Below are positions 1 to 8,990 of a DNA stretch of 64,000 bases, piece after piece. Positions within the stretch are counted from its first letter, which is position 1. Each line of letters starts with the position of its first letter. The position numbers and the translations under genes are program-made. Under the pieces are notes generated by a model. That model was given only the letters and a program-made list of their open reading frames with translations, was not told the DNA's origin and made no database searches. The stretch comes from Gammaproteobacteria bacterium (lineage in GTDB: Bacteria > Pseudomonadota > Gammaproteobacteria > Burkholderiales > Nitrosomonadaceae). Location: positions 1,116,001-1,180,000 of the forward strand of contig CP054180.1 of NCBI GenBank assembly GCA_015709635.1, written 5' to 3'.

Positions 1-1
1 G

Positions 2-394
2 CAGCAGGAGAATGATAGCGGCGAAACGAGGTTGGATTTGAGTCTTTGCGCGCAACGGCTGCTTAATATGGGGTGCGAGTATGTGTTGATAACCGGCACC
101 CATGAAAATACCGCGCAGGTAGCCAATACGCTCTATGCCACTGACGGCGTGGTGCGCACGGATCATTGGAAAAGACTTGAAAATAATTATCATGGCTCCG
201 GTTGTACACTGGCATCCGCGATAGCCGCTTCTTTAGCTAACGGATTGTCGGTCAGCGATAGCATCCTGGAAGCGCAGGACTATACCTGGCATACATTGCA
301 AGCGGGTTTTCGTCCCGGTATGGGGCAATATATTCCCAACCGGCTGTTCTGGGTGAGAGATGCCGAAGACGATCAGAACGGGCAGGATGCGTGA
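2..394 (+). CDS. thiD: Hydroxymethylpyrimidine/phosphomethylpyrimidine kinase, C-terminal part
   Basis: The reading frame is open from the first bases of the window, so the gene starts upstream and only about 130 C-terminal residues are visible. They match the ribokinase-fold ThiD family, which phosphorylates HMP and HMP-phosphate in thiamine synthesis. The ATP-site signature is present: a GSGCTLASAIAA stretch, where the GxGxxxxxA loop and following helix bind the phosphates. The TTG at 32 is internal and is not a plausible start. The stop codon directly abuts the next gene, thiE, which makes a co-transcribed pair likely. Identity is firm, length unknown. Confidence 0.9.
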   Translation, partial: QQENDSGETRLDLSLCAQRLLNMGCEYVLITGTHENTAQVANTLYATDGVVRTDHWKRLENNYHGSGCTLASAIAASLANGLSVSDSILEAQDYTWHTLQAGFRPGMGQYIPNRLFWVRDAEDDQNGQDA

Positions 395-1033
395 TTGAGA
401 AAGCCAAGAATCAGCGGACTCTATGCGATAACGCCGGATTTGAGCAATACCGGCGAATTACTGAAAAAAACGCAGCAAGTACTGGAAGGCGGTACGCAGC
501 TTGTGCAATACCGGAATAAATCGGCGGATGACACGTTGCGCAGGGAGCAAGCCGGGTTATTGCTGCAATTGTGCAGAGAATACCGGGTTCCGTTGATCAT
601 CAACGATCACATCGAGCTGGCAGTCACGCTCGATGCGGATGGTGTACACCTGGGGCGCGATGATATGTCGATTAGCGATGCACGCAAGCAATTGGGACAA
701 AACAAGATTGTCGGTGCATCGTGTTATAACGACCTGGAGCTGGCACTGCGAGCGCAAGCACTCGGTTCGGATTACGCCGCTTTTGGCGCGTTTTTTCCTT
801 CGACGACCAAAACGGATACCGTACTGGTTCCGGCAAGTCTGATCGGTCAAGCCAAACAAAAAATAACAATTCCGCTGGTTGGGATTGGCGGCATTCGCTT
901 GACCAATGCAGCAACGGTGATTCAAAGCGGCTGCGATGCGATTGCCGTTTGCAATGATTTATTCGCAACGGAAAATAGCGCAGCGCAAGCAGAACAATAC
1001 GCACGCTTATTTACAGCACATCGTTCCATTTAA
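395..1033 (+). CDS. thiE: Thiamine-phosphate synthase
   Basis: This 212-residue TIM-barrel protein couples HMP-pyrophosphate to the thiazole phosphate to give thiamine phosphate. Family marks are visible: an early LYAITPD strand, the QYRNK motif, LIINDH, DGVHLGRDD, the FGAFFPSTTK pyrophosphate loop and a C-terminal GIGGI phosphate-binding loop. The start used is a TTG lying immediately after the thiD stop with no spacer. No better ATG or GTG occurs near it, so translational coupling to thiD is probable. Length fits the family. The partners thiG and thiS sit elsewhere in this window (33.5-34.6 kb, opposite strand). Confidence 0.93.
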   Translation: MRKPRISGLYAITPDLSNTGELLKKTQQVLEGGTQLVQYRNKSADDTLRREQAGLLLQLCREYRVPLIINDHIELAVTLDADGVHLGRDDMSISDARKQLGQNKIVGASCYNDLELALRAQALGSDYAAFGAFFPSTTKTDTVLVPASLIGQAKQKITIPLVGIGGIRLTNAATVIQSGCDAIAVCNDLFATENSAAQAEQYARLFTAHRSI

Positions 1034-1060
1034 ACAAAACCACTTTTATCCATTTTTATC

Positions 1061-2353
1061 ATGAGTAACCAAATGACATCACGCAATCATCAATTATTCG
1101 AGCAATCCCAACACTATATTCCGGGCGGGGTGAATTCTCCCGTACGTGCTTTTAAATCCGTGGGCGGGGAGCCGGTTTTTTTTCAGCGCGGCGAAGGTGC
1201 TTATTTTTGGGATGCGGACGGTAAGCAATACATTGATTATGTCGGCTCCTGGGGGCCGCTGATTCTCGGACATGCCCATCCGGATGTGGTGAAAGCCGTA
1301 CAAGCGGCGGTACAAAATGGCTTGACCTTTGGTGCACCGACCGAAGCCGAACTGGAAATCGCAAAACTGATTTGCCGGTTGATTCCATCCATCGAACAAG
1401 TTCGCTTGGTCAGTTCCGGCACCGAAGCTGGCATGAGCGTGATCCGTCTGGCGCGTGGTTTTACCGGCAGAAGCAAAATTATCAAATTTGAAGGCTGTTA
1501 TCACGGTCACGACGATTCCCTGTTGGTCAAAGCGGGCTCGGGTGCATTGACTTTCGGCAATCCGAGTTCTGCCGGTGTTCCGGCAGAGACGGCAGGGCAT
1601 ACCATCGTGCTGGATTTCAACGATATTGCCGGTGTTGAAGAAGCCTTTAATAAATGGGGCAAAGAAATTGCCGCGGTAATCGTCGAACCGGTGGCCGGTA
1701 ACATGAATCTGATCGCGCCGAAGGCCGATTTTCTCAGTAAATTGCGGTCACTGTGCACGCAAAACGGCAGCGTGCTGGTTTTTGACGAAGTAATGACGGG
1801 ATTCCGGGTTGGCTTGGGTTGCGCGCAGGGACTTTATCAGATTAAACCTGATCTGACCGCGATGGGCAAAGTGATCGGTGGCGGTATGCCGATGGCTGCA
1901 TTCGGCGGGCGCCGCGACATCATGCAATGCCTGGCGCCGCTTGGTCCGGTTTATCAGGCCGGTACATTGTCCGGTAATCCGGTGGCGGTTGCAGCCGGTC
2001 TGGCTACACTCAAGCTGATTCAAGCGCCCGGTTTCTACGATCGATTAGCGGACAGAACGCGGCAGTTGGTCGACGGCATTACGGCAGCCGCGAAAAAACA
2101 CGGTATTGCTTTTTGTGCACAATCTATCGGCGGCATGTTCGGGTTATATTTCAGCGACGATATTCCAACCAGCTTTGCTGAAGTGATGCAGTGCGACAAA
2201 GCGGCCTTTAACCGGTTCTTCCACGCCATGCTGGAAGAGGGTGTCTATTTTGCGCCTTCTGCTTTTGAAGCTGGATTTGTATCATCCAAGCATGGCGATG
2301 TTGAATTGGATAAAACGTTATCCGCAGCGGAGAAAATATTTAAAAGCTGGTAA
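1061..2353 (+). CDS. hemL: Glutamate-1-semialdehyde 2,1-aminomutase
   Basis: This 430-residue PLP enzyme makes 5-aminolevulinate in the C5 haem pathway. The PLP lysine is K270 within AMGKVIGGG, and the entrance motif PGGVNSPVRAF near the N-terminus and the SSGTEA and CYHGHDD motifs are those of HemL rather than ordinary class III aminotransferases. Length is normal. The start ATG at 1061 has no obvious Shine-Dalgarno, but homologous residues begin close behind it. It follows thiE by 27 bp and may be read through from the thi genes. A strong hairpin terminator follows. Confidence 0.97.
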   Translation: MSNQMTSRNHQLFEQSQHYIPGGVNSPVRAFKSVGGEPVFFQRGEGAYFWDADGKQYIDYVGSWGPLILGHAHPDVVKAVQAAVQNGLTFGAPTEAELEIAKLICRLIPSIEQVRLVSSGTEAGMSVIRLARGFTGRSKIIKFEGCYHGHDDSLLVKAGSGALTFGNPSSAGVPAETAGHTIVLDFNDIAGVEEAFNKWGKEIAAVIVEPVAGNMNLIAPKADFLSKLRSLCTQNGSVLVFDEVMTGFRVGLGCAQGLYQIKPDLTAMGKVIGGGMPMAAFGGRRDIMQCLAPLGPVYQAGTLSGNPVAVAAGLATLKLIQAPGFYDRLADRTRQLVDGITAAAKKHGIAFCAQSIGGMFGLYFSDDIPTSFAEVMQCDKAAFNRFFHAMLEEGVYFAPSAFEAGFVSSKHGDVELDKTLSAAEKIFKSW

Positions 2354-2403
2354 AACTGGTAAGCGGTAGCATTATTACCGTTATTGCGCGTGAGTGAAGG
2401 CAA

Positions 2404-2436
2404 TAAAAAAGGCGGTATTATTTGCCGCCTTTTTTG
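2404..2436. terminator. Bidirectional intrinsic terminator between hemL and cytochrome c4
   Basis: The stem GGCGG/CCGCC (2411-2415 and 2424-2428, extended by flanking A/T pairs) is preceded by six A residues and followed by six T residues. It lies between two convergent genes, so it can end transcripts from both strands. Confidence 0.88.
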
Positions 2437-2459
2437 CTTGAACACAAACTTCGCTTAGC

Positions 2460-3128
2460 TTAACGCATAGTGGCGATATAAGCCGAAACGGCGCGTTTTT
2501 CTTCCGGATTCATGCGAGTAAGCACTTTGCGCATGACACTGTTGTCATTGACACGATCGCCCGCGTTGAATAGATTTAATTGCGCCATGGTGTACTCTGC
2601 ATGCTGACCGGCAAGTGCAGGATAACGAGGTGGAATGCCCGAGCCCGTAGGGCCATGACAGCTCGCACAAGCAGGTATCTCATCGATCAGGCTGCCGCCA
2701 TGATAAAGAATTTTTCCCATTGCGATTAGTTTTTCATCGGCGTCAGTGGCCGCTTGACTTGGGCTTATCGTTTGCTGGGCATAGTACTCACCCAATTTTT
2801 TCATATCTTCCTGTGAAAGCGCGGCAACCATCGAAGACATCACCGGGCTGTTGCGCTTGGCCGGTTCGGTTCCGATCGCTTTAAAATCCATCAATTGCTT
2901 GGTGATATACTCCGCGTGCTGACCGGCCAGAATCGGGTTCATCGGAATGACGCTGTTGCCGTCCGGATTGTGGCAGCCGGCGCATACGCCGGATGCGATT
3001 TCTTGCGCGCTGGCGGGAGCAGCAGGGGCGGCAGAGGCAGCATTCGAGTCAGCAGCCGTTTCTTCGGCTGTCAGAGGCGCAGCCATTGCAAGTACTGCGA
3101 GCATTACCATATTTTTAATCATTTTCAT
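2460..3128 (-). CDS. Di-haem cytochrome c4
   Basis: This is a periplasmic or membrane-attached electron carrier. Two CxxCH haem-binding sites are visible, CAGCH in the first half and CASCH in the second, in tandem class I cytochrome domains with matching ILAGQHAEY and ALAGQHAEY segments. The start was taken at the ATG at 3128 rather than the longest frame (3197): it gives a basic n-region and hydrophobic signal sequence followed by an Ala-rich processing site and linker, about 222 residues in total, normal for cytochrome c4. In nitrifiers such proteins feed terminal oxidases; that role here is inferred. It is convergent with hemL. Confidence 0.92.
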   Translation of the reverse strand: MKMIKNMVMLAVLAMAAPLTAEETAADSNAASAAPAAPASAQEIASGVCAGCHNPDGNSVIPMNPILAGQHAEYITKQLMDFKAIGTEPAKRNSPVMSSMVAALSQEDMKKLGEYYAQQTISPSQAATDADEKLIAMGKILYHGGSLIDEIPACASCHGPTGSGIPPRYPALAGQHAEYTMAQLNLFNAGDRVNDNSVMRKVLTRMNPEEKRAVSAYIATMR

Positions 3129-3258
3129 ATTTCGCGTTCCGTTAAGAGCATTCAAAAGTTGGTGGGTGTGTTGAGAATTAACGGCGTATTTTAACAAGGC
3201 GCCAGAGCATTAACAACAAAATTCATAGGGTCTTCATTATTTAATATTTTATTTTTCA

Positions 3259-3852
3259 ATGAAAATAATCTTTATGCTGTTATTGATTGCCAATATCGCC
3301 TATCTGGTTGGTACTCGGCTGAATTTTGACCAGCAAAACACGGTTGCGCCGGCCTTGGTAAATCCGGAAAAAATCGTATTAGTCCCGGGGCGCGAAAATT
3401 GTCTGATGTGGGGCGATTTTTACGAAGAACAAATACGTTACGCCGGAACCGTGCTATCGGAATTATTTCCGGATCTGATATACAACGAGGAAGAATCCGG
3501 CCAGACCACGATGTACTGGTTGTACATTCCACGCTATTCCAGTAAGGAAGCGGCGAATCGCGAAATCAACAAATTGAGGAATCTCGGTATTGTCAGCTTC
3601 CGTGTCAAAGACGATACGCAATGGCAGAATGCAGTCTCGCTCGGGATGTTTTACGATCAGAAGGATGCGCTGAAACAGCTGCGTGAGATCGAAAAAAAAG
3701 GCATTACCAATGCTAAGATAGAAGAACGCAGCGTGATGCTGAAGAAAATCGTCATTCATAACCCGGCGCATATGGTCAAGGAACAAATGCAAAAATTAGT
3801 CGAACAATTTGACGATACCAAGCTGGTTCAAGACAAATGCGAACGTTTATAA
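3259..3852 (+). CDS. SPOR-like domain membrane-anchored protein, function unknown
   Basis: The 197-residue product starts with a hydrophobic segment (about residues 3-18) that should act as a signal anchor. The middle (about 85-135) contains a YWLYIPRYSSKEAA strand-helix pattern resembling SPOR-type repeats, which in other proteins bind denuded septal peptidoglycan; this match is by eye and weak. The C-terminal third is charged and helical. It diverges from cytochrome c4 with a 130-bp AT-rich spacer that must hold both promoters. No catalytic residues are evident. It could equally be a lineage-specific envelope protein. Confidence 0.6.
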   Translation: MKIIFMLLLIANIAYLVGTRLNFDQQNTVAPALVNPEKIVLVPGRENCLMWGDFYEEQIRYAGTVLSELFPDLIYNEEESGQTTMYWLYIPRYSSKEAANREINKLRNLGIVSFRVKDDTQWQNAVSLGMFYDQKDALKQLREIEKKGITNAKIEERSVMLKKIVIHNPAHMVKEQMQKLVEQFDDTKLVQDKCERL

Positions 3853-3924
3853 TAGACGGTGTTGCGCAAGTGAAATAATCAACACTATCGCTGTCGATCA
3901 CTCAATAATTAAACAAAAAATACC

Positions 3925-4731
3925 ATGACGGTACCCATAAAGACACCGCAAGAAATTGAAACAATGCGCATTGCCGGACGGCTGGCGGCGGAAGTTCTGG
4001 ATTACATCACGCCGTTTGTCGTGACGGGCGTTACCACGGAAGAATTGGATAACTTGTGCCACCGTTACATAGTGGACGTGCAAAAAACGATACCCGCGCC
4101 GTTGAATTACGCGCCCGCAGGGCATACGCCTTATCCCAAGTCGATTTGCACCTCGGTCAATAATCAGATTTGCCACGGCGTTCCCGGGCAGAAAAAGCTG
4201 AAGAATGGCGATATCGTCAATATCGATATCACCGTGATTTACGAAGGCTATCATGGCGACACCAGCCGGATGTTTTATGTCGGCGAACCGTCGATTCAGG
4301 CCAAACGGTTGTGTGAAGTGACCTACGAAGCCATGTGGCGCGGTATCGACGAAGTGAAGCCGGGCAACCATCTGGGCGATATCGGCTTTGCCATTCAGAA
4401 GCTGGCGGAAGGTGTTGGCTATAGCGTGGTGCGGGAATTTTGCGGACACGGTATCGGTGCCAAATTTCACGAAAATCCGCAAGTGCTGCATTACGGCCGG
4501 CGTGGCACGGGCATGGAGCTCAAACCCGGCATGATTTTTACCATCGAACCGATGATCAACGCCGGAAAAGCGGCGATTCGCCATTTGCCGGACGGCTGGA
4601 CCATCACCACCAAGGACGGCAGTCTGTCGGCGCAATGGGAACATACCATTCTGGTGACCGACGACGGTTACGAAGTGTTGACCGTATCGGCAGGTTCTCC
4701 TCCCAAGCCAGTTTACCGCTTCGGTAGCTAG
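3925..4731 (+). CDS. map: Methionine aminopeptidase, type I
   Basis: This enzyme removes the initiator methionine from nascent proteins. The five metal ligands expected of the pita-bread fold are all present: Asp in NIDITV, Asp in GDTSRMF, His in FCGHGIG, Glu in FTIEPM and Glu in QWEHTI. The length, 268 residues, is that of the bacterial type I enzyme, with no N-terminal zinc finger. The ATG at 3925 is close to where homologues start. Genes on either side are not functionally related; rph follows after about 37 bp. Confidence 0.96.
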   Translation: MTVPIKTPQEIETMRIAGRLAAEVLDYITPFVVTGVTTEELDNLCHRYIVDVQKTIPAPLNYAPAGHTPYPKSICTSVNNQICHGVPGQKKLKNGDIVNIDITVIYEGYHGDTSRMFYVGEPSIQAKRLCEVTYEAMWRGIDEVKPGNHLGDIGFAIQKLAEGVGYSVVREFCGHGIGAKFHENPQVLHYGRRGTGMELKPGMIFTIEPMINAGKAAIRHLPDGWTITTKDGSLSAQWEHTILVTDDGYEVLTVSAGSPPKPVYRFGS

Positions 4732-4768
4732 GCCATTAAATTCTCTCTTTATCCTGGAATTGTTTACT

Positions 4769-5491
4769 ATGACACGAAGTCATCATCGTACCGCTGCGCA
4801 AATCCGCCCGGTTAAAATCACCCGCCGTTACATCAAACATGCCGACGGTTCCGTGTTGATCGAATGCGGCGATACCAAAGTCATCTGCACGGCCAGCATC
4901 AGCGAACAGATTCCGCCGTTCCTGAAAGGTCAAGGGCAGGGCTGGCTGACCGCGGAATACGGCATGCTGCCGGGTTCGACGCATAGCCGGATGCAGCGCG
5001 AGGCGGCCAAAGGCAAACAAACCGGGCGCACCATGGAAATCCAGCGCCTCATCGGACGCGCTTTGCGCGCCGCGGTAGATCTGAAAAAACTGGGCGAGCG
5101 CACCATCCAAATCGATTGCGACGTTATCCAGGCCGATGGCGGTACCCGCACTGCCAGCATCACCGGCGCTTTTGTCGCGCTTCACGACGCGATCCAGAAA
5201 TTACTCGATCAGAAACTCATCGAAGCCACGCCGATCCTCGATCATGTCGCGGCGATTTCGGTGGGTATTTTCGAAGGCACACCGGTGCTGGATCTGGATT
5301 ATGCGGAAGATTCCGCATGCGACACCGACATGAACGTCGTCATGACCGGCAGATTGCATCTCATCGAAGTGCAGGGAACCGCCGAAGGCAATGCCTTTAG
5401 CCGCGCCGAATTGAGCACCATGCTCGACATGGCGCAGCAGGGCATCGAAGAACTGATCGCCATTCAGCGCAATGTGCTGACGCAACCATGA
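4769..5491 (+). CDS. rph: Ribonuclease PH
   Basis: This phosphorolytic 3' exoribonuclease trims tRNA precursors and works as a hexamer. The family opening RPVKITRRYIKHADGSVL, the GWLTAEYGMLPGST stretch and the C-terminal DxDxxxD-like phosphate/metal region (DLDYAEDSACDTD) are visible. The start was placed at ATG 4769 instead of the upstream in-frame TTG 4760 because homologues begin about 14 residues before RPVK. Length is 240 residues. The gene overlaps rdgB by four bases (ATGA), so the two are translationally coupled, a very common arrangement in proteobacteria. Confidence 0.95.
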   Translation: MTRSHHRTAAQIRPVKITRRYIKHADGSVLIECGDTKVICTASISEQIPPFLKGQGQGWLTAEYGMLPGSTHSRMQREAAKGKQTGRTMEIQRLIGRALRAAVDLKKLGERTIQIDCDVIQADGGTRTASITGAFVALHDAIQKLLDQKLIEATPILDHVAAISVGIFEGTPVLDLDYAEDSACDTDMNVVMTGRLHLIEVQGTAEGNAFSRAELSTMLDMAQQGIEELIAIQRNVLTQP

Positions 5492-6090
5492 GCATGCTGA
5501 AAAAACTGGTCATTGCCAGCAGCAATAAAGGCAAATTGCGCGAAATCGGCGAATTGCTCGCGCCGCTGGCCATTGAAGTCGTACCGCAATCCGAATATGC
5601 CGTGAGCGAAGCCGACGAACCGCACATCACATTCGTGGAGAATGCTCTCGCCAAAGCCCGCCACGCTAGCCGTTGTTCAGGCCTGCCCGCGCTTGCGGAC
5701 GATTCCGGTATCTGCGTCAGCGCACTGGGCGGTGCTCCCGGCGTGAATTCCGCGCGCTACGCAGGAGAACCCAAATCCGACGAACGCAACAATCAAAAAC
5801 TGATCGAAGCGCTTAAAAACCAAACCGACCGCCGCGCTTATTATTACTGCGTAATCGTGTTGGTACGCCACGCCGACGACCCGCAACCGGTCATCGTTGA
5901 TGGTTCGTGGTATGGTGAAATCGTCGATCAGCCGCGCGGCAGCGGCGGCTTCGGCTACGATCCGTATTTTTACCTGCCGGAATTCGATAAAACATCCGCT
6001 GAGCTAACTGCCGAGCAGAAAAATCAAATCAGCCATCGGGGGCAGGCATTGGCTAAATTGGTGGAAATTTTACAGAGCGGGAAGTTTTGA
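5488..6090 (+). CDS. rdgB: XTP/dITP diphosphatase (house-cleaning NTPase)
   Basis: The 200-residue HAM1/RdgB protein hydrolyses dITP, XTP and ITP to keep them out of nucleic acids. The substrate loop SSNKGKLREI at the N-terminus and the metal-binding ADDSGICV and GAPGVNSARYAG motifs are intact, as is the C-terminal SHRGQA segment. An alternative ATG lies two codons downstream. It shares an ATGA overlap with rph. Downstream of it is a weak hairpin (about 6163-6178) before the convergent fhs gene. Confidence 0.95.
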   Translation: MSMLKKLVIASSNKGKLREIGELLAPLAIEVVPQSEYAVSEADEPHITFVENALAKARHASRCSGLPALADDSGICVSALGGAPGVNSARYAGEPKSDERNNQKLIEALKNQTDRRAYYYCVIVLVRHADDPQPVIVDGSWYGEIVDQPRGSGGFGYDPYFYLPEFDKTSAELTAEQKNQISHRGQALAKLVEILQSGKF

Positions 6091-6198
6091 ATCGATAAAA
6101 CTGAATGCTGAGTTGTACCGGTATTCAGCGGGTAATGGTAGTTGGTATTAAATTTGCGATTCTCTGTGGTCTTGCCACGGGGTTGTTTTATTCAACAC

Positions 6199-7824
6199 TC
6201 AAACACCCATAATGTCACCATCGTCGCTTAAATCGATGCGATGGGCGGCCGGATCGTGTGGTAGTCCCGGCATCGTGACGATGTCGCCGGTCATGACTAG
6301 CAAATAGCCCGCACCGGCGGCGATGCGCACCGATTCCACAGGTAGCGGGAATGCTTCGGGGTGGCCGACTTTGGCGGGGTCGCTGCTCAGCGATAAATGG
6401 GTTTTGGCGATGCATACCGGGAGCCGGTCGTAACCCAACGCGCGAATCTGCTCCAGATCTTTCTGGGCTGTCCGGCTGAACTCGACTTCGCTGGCGCCAT
6501 AAATGGTGCGGGCAACAGCGGCGATCTTGTCTTCGGGCGAAGCGTTTAAGTCATATAAATAACGGATAGGTGGTTGCGGCCGGTTGGCTGCGGCGATAAC
6601 CGCATGTGCCAGCGCTTCAGCTCCAGCACCTCCATCGGTAAAACCGGTGAAAAGAGCGGTACTCAATCCAAGCTTGGCGCAGTACTGTTCGATGATGCTT
6701 AGATCGTTTTGAGTATCGCCTGCGAAGCGATTGATGGCGATGATCGGTTCAAAACCGAAAGCCCGCACACTGTGCACGTGATGTTCCAAATGTGGCAGGC
6801 CGCGTTCGATTTCTGCGATGGTGCCGGGACGGGAAGAATCGCCGCCGCCATGCACCCGCAGTGCGCGTGCGGTGACAACCAGCACCACGGCGCTCGGCCA
6901 TAAACCGGAACTGCGGCATTTCAGATCGAAAAATTTCTCCGCACCCAGATCGAAGCCGAAACCCGCTTCCGTCACCACCCAATCAGCACAGGCTGCGGCG
7001 GCCTTGGTGGCAATCACGCTATTGCAGCCATGCGCGATGTTGCCAAATGGTCCGCCGTGTACAAAAGCCGGCACGCCCTCGTTAGTTTGCACCAGATTCG
7101 GCAATATCGCATCGTGCAGCAAAGCCGACATCGCGCCCGTTGCTTGCAGACTCTGCGCCGTTACTGGATTGCCGGAACGATCGAATCCCACCAAGATACG
7201 CCCCAATCGCGCCTTGAGGTCGGCGAGATCTTCGGCCAGACACAGAATAGCCATCACTTCGGAAGCCGCGGTAATGTCGAAACCGGTTTCCCGCGGCACG
7301 CCATTGAGCCGCCCGCCCAATCCGATCACCGCTTGACGCAGCGAACGGTCGTTCATATCCAGCACACGACGCCAGAAAATTTGACGGTGCTCCAGATCCA
7401 ATCCGCTGCGGAAATGCACGGCGTTATCGAGCAACGCAGCCAGCAGGTTGTGCGCTGCGCCGACGGCGTGCATGTCGCCGGTGAAATGCATATTGATGCG
7501 CGTCGAAGGTTCAAGTTGGCAACGTCCACCACCGGTACCGCCACCTTTAATACCGAAAACAGGCCCCAAAGACGGCTCGCGCAACGCTAATGCAACGTGC
7601 TGCCCGATACGCGCAAGACCTTGCGCCAAACCGATTGAAACCGTCGTTTTTCCCTCGCCGGTGCGCGTCGGATTGATCGCCGAAACCAATATGATTTTGC
7701 CTTTCGTTTGCGCATCTTTTTGAGACAAAGTATTTAGCCGTAGCTTGCCCATGTGCTCACCGAACAGCATGAGCTTATCCGGATGTAGACCAAGCTTTGC
7801 GGCGATATCCACTATGAGTCTCAT
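6199..7824 (-). CDS. fhs: Formate-tetrahydrofolate ligase
   Basis: This 541-residue cytoplasmic enzyme makes 10-formyl-THF from formate, ATP and THF. The P-loop PTRTGEGKTT, the GIKGGGTGGG and EAGFGFDLGAEKFFD regions, and the C-terminal MTGDIVTMPGLP motif are all diagnostic. Length is normal. It is not next to the formaldehyde operon at 10.7-13.2 kb, but the two could be linked functionally: formaldehyde is oxidised there to formate, which this enzyme can assimilate. That link is inference. The gene runs alone, convergent with rdgB. Confidence 0.96.
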   Translation of the reverse strand: MRLIVDIAAKLGLHPDKLMLFGEHMGKLRLNTLSQKDAQTKGKIILVSAINPTRTGEGKTTVSIGLAQGLARIGQHVALALREPSLGPVFGIKGGGTGGGRCQLEPSTRINMHFTGDMHAVGAAHNLLAALLDNAVHFRSGLDLEHRQIFWRRVLDMNDRSLRQAVIGLGGRLNGVPRETGFDITAASEVMAILCLAEDLADLKARLGRILVGFDRSGNPVTAQSLQATGAMSALLHDAILPNLVQTNEGVPAFVHGGPFGNIAHGCNSVIATKAAAACADWVVTEAGFGFDLGAEKFFDLKCRSSGLWPSAVVLVVTARALRVHGGGDSSRPGTIAEIERGLPHLEHHVHSVRAFGFEPIIAINRFAGDTQNDLSIIEQYCAKLGLSTALFTGFTDGGAGAEALAHAVIAAANRPQPPIRYLYDLNASPEDKIAAVARTIYGASEVEFSRTAQKDLEQIRALGYDRLPVCIAKTHLSLSSDPAKVGHPEAFPLPVESVRIAAGAGYLLVMTGDIVTMPGLPHDPAAHRIDLSDDGDIMGV

Positions 7825-7874
7825 TTTAGGAATCTCGGATTAAGGAAATAAACTGTCCTGGTGATAGTACAGCG

Positions 7875-7924
7875 TCAGTTTCTGATCGGATATGGATTCT
7901 TATCCAGTAAGTAACGAGAGCCAT
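7875..7924 (-). pseudogene. Possible remnant of a vapC (PIN-domain toxin) start
   Basis: The antitoxin stop overlaps an ATG as TGATG, the usual vapB/vapC coupling. The frame from that ATG gives only 32 residues. Two bases out of frame, positions 7913 to 7878 read YLLDKNPYPIRN, which resembles the YLLDTNICxYxIRN opening of many VapC toxins, then a stop. I read this as a frameshifted and deleted vapC; the match is short and made by eye. Confidence 0.45.
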
Positions 7925-8157
7925 CAAATATTGTCAGGTTCGACAACCGGATCGACTATTTCTGGGAAATCGTCATCCAACGCCGGTAAAACCGGAAGTA
8001 GTTCCTTCAGGCTCTTTTTCTTGATCGGTTCGATAATCAGTTTATTTCCTTCTTTGCGGATGATCGCTTCGGTTCCCTCCAATTCAAAATCGCGAGGGAT
8101 TCGTATCGCTTGGTTGCGCCCGTTTCTGAACAGACTGACATGTCGTTCATTGTGCAT
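7924..8157 (-). CDS. VapB/AbrB-type antitoxin, apparently orphan
   Basis: The 77-residue product has the compact swapped-hairpin (AbrB/MazE) pattern of VapB antitoxins: an RNGRNQAIRIPRDFEL stretch, then EAIIRKEGNKLIIEPI, then an acidic C-terminal tail ending in DFPEIVDPVVEPDNI of the sort that neutralises a PIN toxin. The start at 8157 was chosen over 8211 because it has a GGAG Shine-Dalgarno just upstream and matches the family N-terminus. No intact toxin follows: only about 100 bp separate it from fhs. It may persist as a solitary DNA-binding regulator or an anti-addiction factor. Confidence 0.75.
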   Translation of the reverse strand: MHNERHVSLFRNGRNQAIRIPRDFELEGTEAIIRKEGNKLIIEPIKKKSLKELLPVLPALDDDFPEIVDPVVEPDNI

Positions 8158-8348
8158 ATGATGATCTCCAAATCTTGGTGTATGACAAAACATAGGCCTG
8201 GTTATCGCCATGTCAATCGTGACAAAAACAGATTGTGTAGAAGGAAGTAAGATTCTGATTTCTGTACGGTAGATCGTGCATTCATTTAACGATGAAACAG
8301 TAACACAGTCATTGCACTAAGATAAATTTGTCGTGGAGAAAATGTCGG

Positions 8349-8588
8349 CTAAACCACGCTAAGCATTTTATTTGCATAATCTTTGCCCGATGTCGGTGGC
8401 GGTAACAATTTGCCATCCCTTTCGTACAGGGCAATCGTTTCATCAACGATTTCACAGAGTTCGGCAAAAACCTGTCTTTCGTCACCGCCATGACAACCGC
8501 CATAAAAAAGCCCAGGACAACTTCCGACAAAGCACTGATCTTCATCAGACCACTCGACAATTTTCACATAATGGTGTTTTGCATTCAT
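8349..8588 (-). CDS. hicB: HicB-family antitoxin
   Basis: This 79-residue protein has the partial RNase H fold of HicB: a YVKIVEWSDEDQCFVGSCPGL strand-turn-strand, then a long helix with ELCEIVDETIALY. It should bind and block the HicA RNase. It is short and appears to lack the C-terminal ribbon-helix-helix or HTH domain of longer HicB proteins, so autoregulation may differ. Its start overlaps the hicA stop by four bases (8585-8588), giving the classical toxin-first order. Confidence 0.82.
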   Translation of the reverse strand: MNAKHHYVKIVEWSDEDQCFVGSCPGLFYGGCHGGDERQVFAELCEIVDETIALYERDGKLLPPPTSGKDYANKMLSVV

Positions 8589-8782
8589 TTTTTGGATTCC
8601 TCTATAGCCGTTGCAACCGCTTTTTCCTGATATTTCTTGGCATCATCGCCCGTGTTTCCGGAGAGTACAACCGGTTTCATTACCAGCGGGTGGATAAAAT
8701 TTCGATGACTGCCTTTGCCGCCTCGATTAACAAAACCGGCTTTTTCCAGTTCACCGATAAGTTCTTTGATTTTTTTGGGCAT
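8585..8782 (-). CDS. hicA: HicA-family mRNA interferase toxin
   Basis: The 65-residue product has the dsRNA-binding-like HicA fold. The catalytic His lies in the signature GGKGSHRNFIHP, followed by the VVLSGNTGDDAKKYQ helix found in the short HicA subfamily. It is predicted to cleave mRNA and arrest growth until neutralised by HicB, encoded immediately downstream with overlap. The module sits in an accessory stretch next to an orphan antitoxin. The 208 bp upstream of it (8783-8990) must contain the promoter; I saw no further gene in it. Confidence 0.85.
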   Translation of the reverse strand: MPKKIKELIGELEKAGFVNRGGKGSHRNFIHPLVMKPVVLSGNTGDDAKKYQEKAVATAIEESKK

Positions 8783-8990
8783 AAAACGTACAACTTTCGA
8801 TTTATATTGAATGCCATGAAAAATATGCAGCGTAATATCGAAGATTTCTCATTGTCAGGTCTGAACCTCAATTCTGTATTCGCGATCTGTTTCCTTGCTG
8901 TTTTTGAATCTATTAATTTACGGCGATGGATTTGGTTTCGTCACAAAAAAAGTGTTGTGCCAAGACATGACCCCTCACATGCATGGGTGA

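Noticed and set aside
3898..4644. A 248-residue minus-strand frame opposite map
   Set aside because: Antisense shadow; map is certain from its metal ligands.
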